A DNA stretch of 16,328 nucleotides from JAAYZQ01 sp034428935. GTDB taxonomy: Bacteria > Chloroflexota > Anaerolineae > JAAYZQ01. The notes beneath the pieces are model-generated. The model was given only the letters and a program-made list of their open reading frames with translations, was not told the origin of the DNA and did not search any database. Positions within the stretch are counted from its first letter, which is position 1. The number at the start of each line of letters is the position of its first letter. This document shows positions 13,886 to 16,328 of the stretch, in pieces. Made by a program: the position numbers and the translations under genes. Where the stretch lies: NCBI GenBank assembly GCA_034428935.1, contig DAOUHB010000042.1, positions 1-16,328 of the forward strand, written 5' to 3'.

Positions 13886-15480
13886 TCGTCTGCCCCGAGC
13901 CCCTGGCCGCGGTGGCCGGTCGGGACACTTTTGCCCGGGGAGGCAACGCCGCCGACGCGGCCATAGCGGCGGCCTTTGCCCAGGCGGTAACCGATCCCCT
14001 CATGTGCGGGCTCGGCGGGACCGGCCACCTCACCCATTACGATGCGCGCTCGGGCCAGACCGCGCTGCTCGACTTTGAGGCCGAGGCCGGCTCCGTGCCC
14101 GTGCCCGAGAGCTGGGCGGGCGAATACGAGGGACGAGCCGAGACCGTCGGGCGCTATATTCTGCGCAGCGAAGCGAATCAAATCGGCTACCAGGCCATCA
14201 TGATCCCCGGCTTTGTGGCCGGCTGCTGGGAAGCCTTTCAACGCTTCGGAAGCGGAAGGGTCTCCTGGGCGGATCTGCTCGCCCCTGCAATTCGGCTGGC
14301 CCGAGACGGATTCGAGGTCAATCCCTACGCAGCGGCATTTTGGCAGAGCGAGGGAGCAAGGCCCGGCTACCCCAGCCTCTTGGACAAGCTCCATAGAACG
14401 CCCGACGCCCGGCGCATCTACCTCAAGGGCGATGGCTCGGTCTACGAGGAAGGGGATCGTATCGTGCAGCCAGATCTCGCGCGGACGCTTCAACGGCTGG
14501 CTGATGCAGGGGGCAGAGACTTTTACCAAGGCCACGTTGGGCGCGCAATCGCTCAAGATTTGGCAAGGCACGGCGGGTTTATCACGGCTGAGGACCTAGC
14601 TGGCTATCACGTGCGAGAGGAGTCCATGTTCCATGGCTCCTATCGTGGGCTCCCTCTTGTTTCCTCACCAGAAATCATCGAAATGTTGCATATTTTGCAG
14701 CACTTTGATACACTAGCAAAGCTGGGCCACAACTCGCCCACGTATGTGGATATCTTGGCCCGCTGTCAGCGTGCCGCTTTTCTGGATTATGTGCAGCTCA
14801 GGGGCACCGCGCTGGACCGTGAGAAGCCACTTACGCACAGAATGGTCGAGCCGGAACGCGCAGCCGCCTGGGCGCGGCGCGTCAAGGGGGGCGATAGAAT
14901 CGAGGTCTCGGGAGGTGCGGTCAATTCCGGAACGACGCATGTAAGCTGCGTCGACATGGAGCGTAAAGTTGTGGGCATCAACCATTCCATTGGATCCCCG
15001 GCGGGCTCGGGGGTCGTGTCTCCCAGCCTGGGGTTTCTCTACAACAACTTCCTGGGCCACTTCTGTCCTGTGCCCGGGCAGCCTGACTCCATCAGGCCTG
15101 GAGCGCGCTTGGGTGACATCGTTGCGACCACGGTTTTCAAGGATGGGCAGCCATACCTGGCCATTGGGTCGCCTGGAGGCAGCAGGCTCATTACCGCAAT
15201 CGTTCAATGTATCGTCAACGTCGTCGACCACGGGTACGATATAAGGACTGCCGTGACGTTACCCCGATTTCACAGTGAAGAAGGGCAACTCGTCTTCCTG
15301 GAACCCCAGTTTCCAGAAAAAACGGCAGAGGCGCTGCGGGCCCTGGGAAACAAGGTGAAGCGCAGCAGCTATATGGGACGGGTTCAGGCGATCCTTATCA
15401 GACCGGACAACGATGAGCTTGAGGCGGGCGCTGATCCGCGTGGAGGAGCAGGCGTTGGGCTTTATCCTCTGCGTGACTAG
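13873..15480 (+). CDS. Gamma-glutamyltransferase-like Ntn-hydrolase 3, atypical substrate site
   Basis: 535 aa, same length as hydrolase 2 and its close paralogue. Thr354 in NSGTTHVSC is the predicted nucleophile; the helper position is Ser372, and GSPGGSR (432-438) keeps the family oxyanion motif best of the three. The gamma-glutamyl contacts are again missing (Arg114 position is Glu69; NNFLGHF replaces NNQMDDF; Ser-Ser is Gly-Asp). The PPxxGG-like loop seen in hydrolases 1 and 2 is shortened by about five residues (LVSSPEIIEML at about 262-272). GTG 13873 is preferred by alignment with hydrolase 2 and by GGGGTG just upstream; ATG 13882, overlapping the previous stop as ATGA, is a real alternative. 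From about codon 230 onward the base composition falls below that of the other operon genes. Confidence 0.85.
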   Translation: MDNMIVCPEPLAAVAGRDTFARGGNAADAAIAAAFAQAVTDPLMCGLGGTGHLTHYDARSGQTALLDFEAEAGSVPVPESWAGEYEGRAETVGRYILRSEANQIGYQAIMIPGFVAGCWEAFQRFGSGRVSWADLLAPAIRLARDGFEVNPYAAAFWQSEGARPGYPSLLDKLHRTPDARRIYLKGDGSVYEEGDRIVQPDLARTLQRLADAGGRDFYQGHVGRAIAQDLARHGGFITAEDLAGYHVREESMFHGSYRGLPLVSSPEIIEMLHILQHFDTLAKLGHNSPTYVDILARCQRAAFLDYVQLRGTALDREKPLTHRMVEPERAAAWARRVKGGDRIEVSGGAVNSGTTHVSCVDMERKVVGINHSIGSPAGSGVVSPSLGFLYNNFLGHFCPVPGQPDSIRPGARLGDIVATTVFKDGQPYLAIGSPGGSRLITAIVQCIVNVVDHGYDIRTAVTLPRFHSEEGQLVFLEPQFPEKTAEALRALGNKVKRSSYMGRVQAILIRPDNDELEAGADPRGGAGVGLYPLRD

Positions 15481-15539
15481 CTCCGCGCAAGCTCACAAAC
15501 GCGGTGGCCATGCTGGCCGCCATCCTAGAGATTGACATC

Positions 15540-16103
15540 ATGGAAGAAATGTCAAGGGACCTTCACAATCTGGGCTCGCAGGTGCAGCGACTTCGTCGTA
15601 GGAACCGGCTGACTATCGAGAAGCTGGCAGAACTGTCCGGCGTGAGCTCGGGTTTTCTGAGCCAGCTCGAGCGTGGCATGACCAATCCAACCTTTATTAG
15701 TTTGCAAAAGATAGCTATCGGGCTGGACGTGCCAATCAGTGCTTTTTTCCAGGCAAGCAGTGCCGACAGCTTTGTCGTGCGCCAGAATCAAAGAAGGAAA
15801 CTTATTCTGGATGACGGCAATCGCGTCTGGCAGCTCTTGATCCCCGACTTGAATCGCTCCATCGAATTCCTGCTGATGGAGTGGGGGCCAAGGATCTCGA
15901 CGGAAGGGCGCCCTTCCTGCCACGAGGGTGAAGAATGCGGACTCGTTCTGGAAGGTGTGCTCGAGGTTCATTGGGGAGACGAGGTTTTCTTGCTCGAGGA
16001 AGGTGACAGCATCTACTTGCCCAGTAACATCCCTCATTGGTATCGTAATCCAAGCGACCAGAAGGTCGTCTGTGTCTGGGCGGCTACACCTCCTTCGTGG
16101 TAG
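15540..16103 (+). CDS. XRE-family regulator with C-terminal cupin sensor domain
   Basis: 187 aa. Residues about 15-70 form an XRE helix-turn-helix (LTIEKLAELSGVSSGFLSQL, then ERGMTNPTFISLQKIA), with the recognition helix near 36-46. Residues about 105-182 form a single cupin fold with HEGEECGLVLEGVLEVHWGD (128-147) and SIYLPSNIPHW (157-167); His128, Glu132 and His166 are possible metal or ligand positions. This architecture is common in small-molecule-responsive repressors and activators (PuuR/SutR type). It lies 59 nt past hydrolase 3 on the same strand with no promoter seen between, so it is probably the last gene of the operon and its likely controller. ATG 15540 is preferred; ATG 15552 and the upstream GTG 15504/ATG 15510 are alternatives with no better ribosome binding site. 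It has lower GC than most of the operon. Confidence 0.9.
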   Translation: MEEMSRDLHNLGSQVQRLRRRNRLTIEKLAELSGVSSGFLSQLERGMTNPTFISLQKIAIGLDVPISAFFQASSADSFVVRQNQRRKLILDDGNRVWQLLIPDLNRSIEFLLMEWGPRISTEGRPSCHEGEECGLVLEGVLEVHWGDEVFLLEEGDSIYLPSNIPHWYRNPSDQKVVCVWAATPPSW

Positions 16104-16151
16104 CAATTCTACAACAGAATCGCCGCGATAGTCCCACACCCTGGTTGCCCC

Positions 16152-16181
16152 TGCCGCCGGCATAGAAGCGGGCCGGCGGCA
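16152..16181. repeat. 10-bp inverted repeat between the operon end and the next promoter
   Basis: TGCCGCCGGC (16152-16161) pairs perfectly with GCCGGCGGCA (16172-16181) around a 10-nt loop. It lies 49 nt past the regulator stop and abuts the -35 box of the following promoter. It lacks a T-run, so as a terminator for the operon it would be non-canonical; it could instead be an operator for the next gene. The region 16104-16151 holds only a weak 5-bp repeat (ATTCT/AGAAT). Confidence 0.5.
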
Positions 16182-16183
16182 CG

Positions 16184-16212
16184 TTGACAATCCCCCCCTT
16201 TTATCATATACT
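16184..16212 (+). promoter_or_regulatory. Sigma70-type promoter for the downstream gene
   Basis: TTGACA (16184-16189) and TATACT (16207-16212) are separated by 17 bases, a near-consensus pair. Transcription would start near 16219, about 42 nt ahead of the start codon at 16261, giving the downstream gene its own unit separate from the catabolic operon. Confidence 0.8.
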
Positions 16213-16260
16213 GTCCTGGGCCTGGCCATACCGGCTCGACTCATGCGCAAAGGAGCCACA

Positions 16261-16328
16261 ATGAACGTGCACGACGACATCGCCGAAGTGCTGGTGTCGG
16301 AAGAAGCAATCAAGAACAGGGTGGCGGA
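16261..16328 (+). CDS. hpt: Probable hypoxanthine phosphoribosyltransferase, N-terminus only
   Basis: The visible start reads MNVHDDIAEVLVSEEAIKNR followed by Val-Ala. It matches the usual N-terminus of bacterial hypoxanthine(-guanine) phosphoribosyltransferases, in which a His-Asp-Ile stretch is followed by a 'vLiseeeI..rv' helix. The enzyme salvages hypoxanthine/guanine to nucleotides in the cytoplasm. AAAGGAG lies just before the ATG and a strong promoter lies upstream. The catalytic PRPP-binding motif is outside the window, so the name rests on 22 residues. It is a housekeeping gene and probably marks the end of the accessory cluster. Confidence 0.65.
   Translation, partial: MNVHDDIAEVLVSEEAIKNRVA

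Noticed and set aside
15532..15560. TTGACA just before the regulator as an internal promoter
   Set aside because: No acceptable -10 box lies 16-18 bases downstream, and a promoter here would start transcription inside the regulator gene.
1..16328. CRISPR array, tRNA/rRNA genes, insertion sequences or phage genes
   Set aside because: No regularly spaced direct repeats, tRNA-like cloverleaf ends, transposase motifs or phage proteins were seen on either strand.

Overview
This is GC-rich bacterial DNA carrying one long plus-strand catabolic and transport operon of twelve genes, flanked by the edges of two unrelated genes. Chloroflexota (Anaerolineae-like) is my best guess for the host. The main hint is the solute-binding lipoprotein, whose lipobox is followed by a Val/Glu/Lys/Thr-rich tether of the kind common in that phylum. 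The taxonomic call is an inference from style, not from a marker gene.

Layout. Positions 1-55 are the start of a minus-strand exported protein. Positions 56-567 are a divergent control region: one promoter facing left, one consensus promoter (TTGACA-17 bp-TATAAT) facing right, a 13-bp palindrome midway between them, and a leader of about 300 nt that ends in a terminator-like hairpin. The operon then runs in this order: HpcH/HpaI aldolase 1 (568-1332); GGT-like Ntn-hydrolase 1 (1352-2968); a protein resembling 4,5-dihydroxyphthalate decarboxylase (2994-3989); HpcH/HpaI aldolase 2 (3991-4767); a complete Dpp/Opp-type ABC importer (binding lipoprotein 4950-6677, permeases 6746-7759 and 7773-8741, ATPases 8777-9763 and 9741-10757); GGT-like hydrolase 2 (10834-12441); an M20 metallopeptidase/amidohydrolase (12509-13885); GGT-like hydrolase 3 (13873-15480); and an XRE-cupin regulator (15540-16103). 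A new consensus-like promoter at 16184-16212 starts a separate gene that looks like hpt (16261 to the window end).

How the genes may work together (inference). The binding protein and ABC importer bring in a small amide- or peptide-like compound. Three GGT-fold hydrolases without signal peptides and one M20 hydrolase cleave amide bonds in the cytoplasm. A Pht5-like protein may act on a carboxylated intermediate. Two HpcH/HpaI aldolases cleave a 2-keto acid aldol to pyruvate (or a related keto acid) plus an aldehyde. The XRE-cupin protein probably senses the substrate or an intermediate.

The most interesting observation is that all three GGT-like proteins keep the catalytic Thr-Thr-His core but have lost the residues that true gamma-glutamyltransferases use to hold the gamma-glutamyl group. 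The usual label 'gamma-glutamyltransferase' is therefore probably wrong for substrate, and the cluster may encode an undescribed catabolic pathway. I do not recognise the gene set as a described system.
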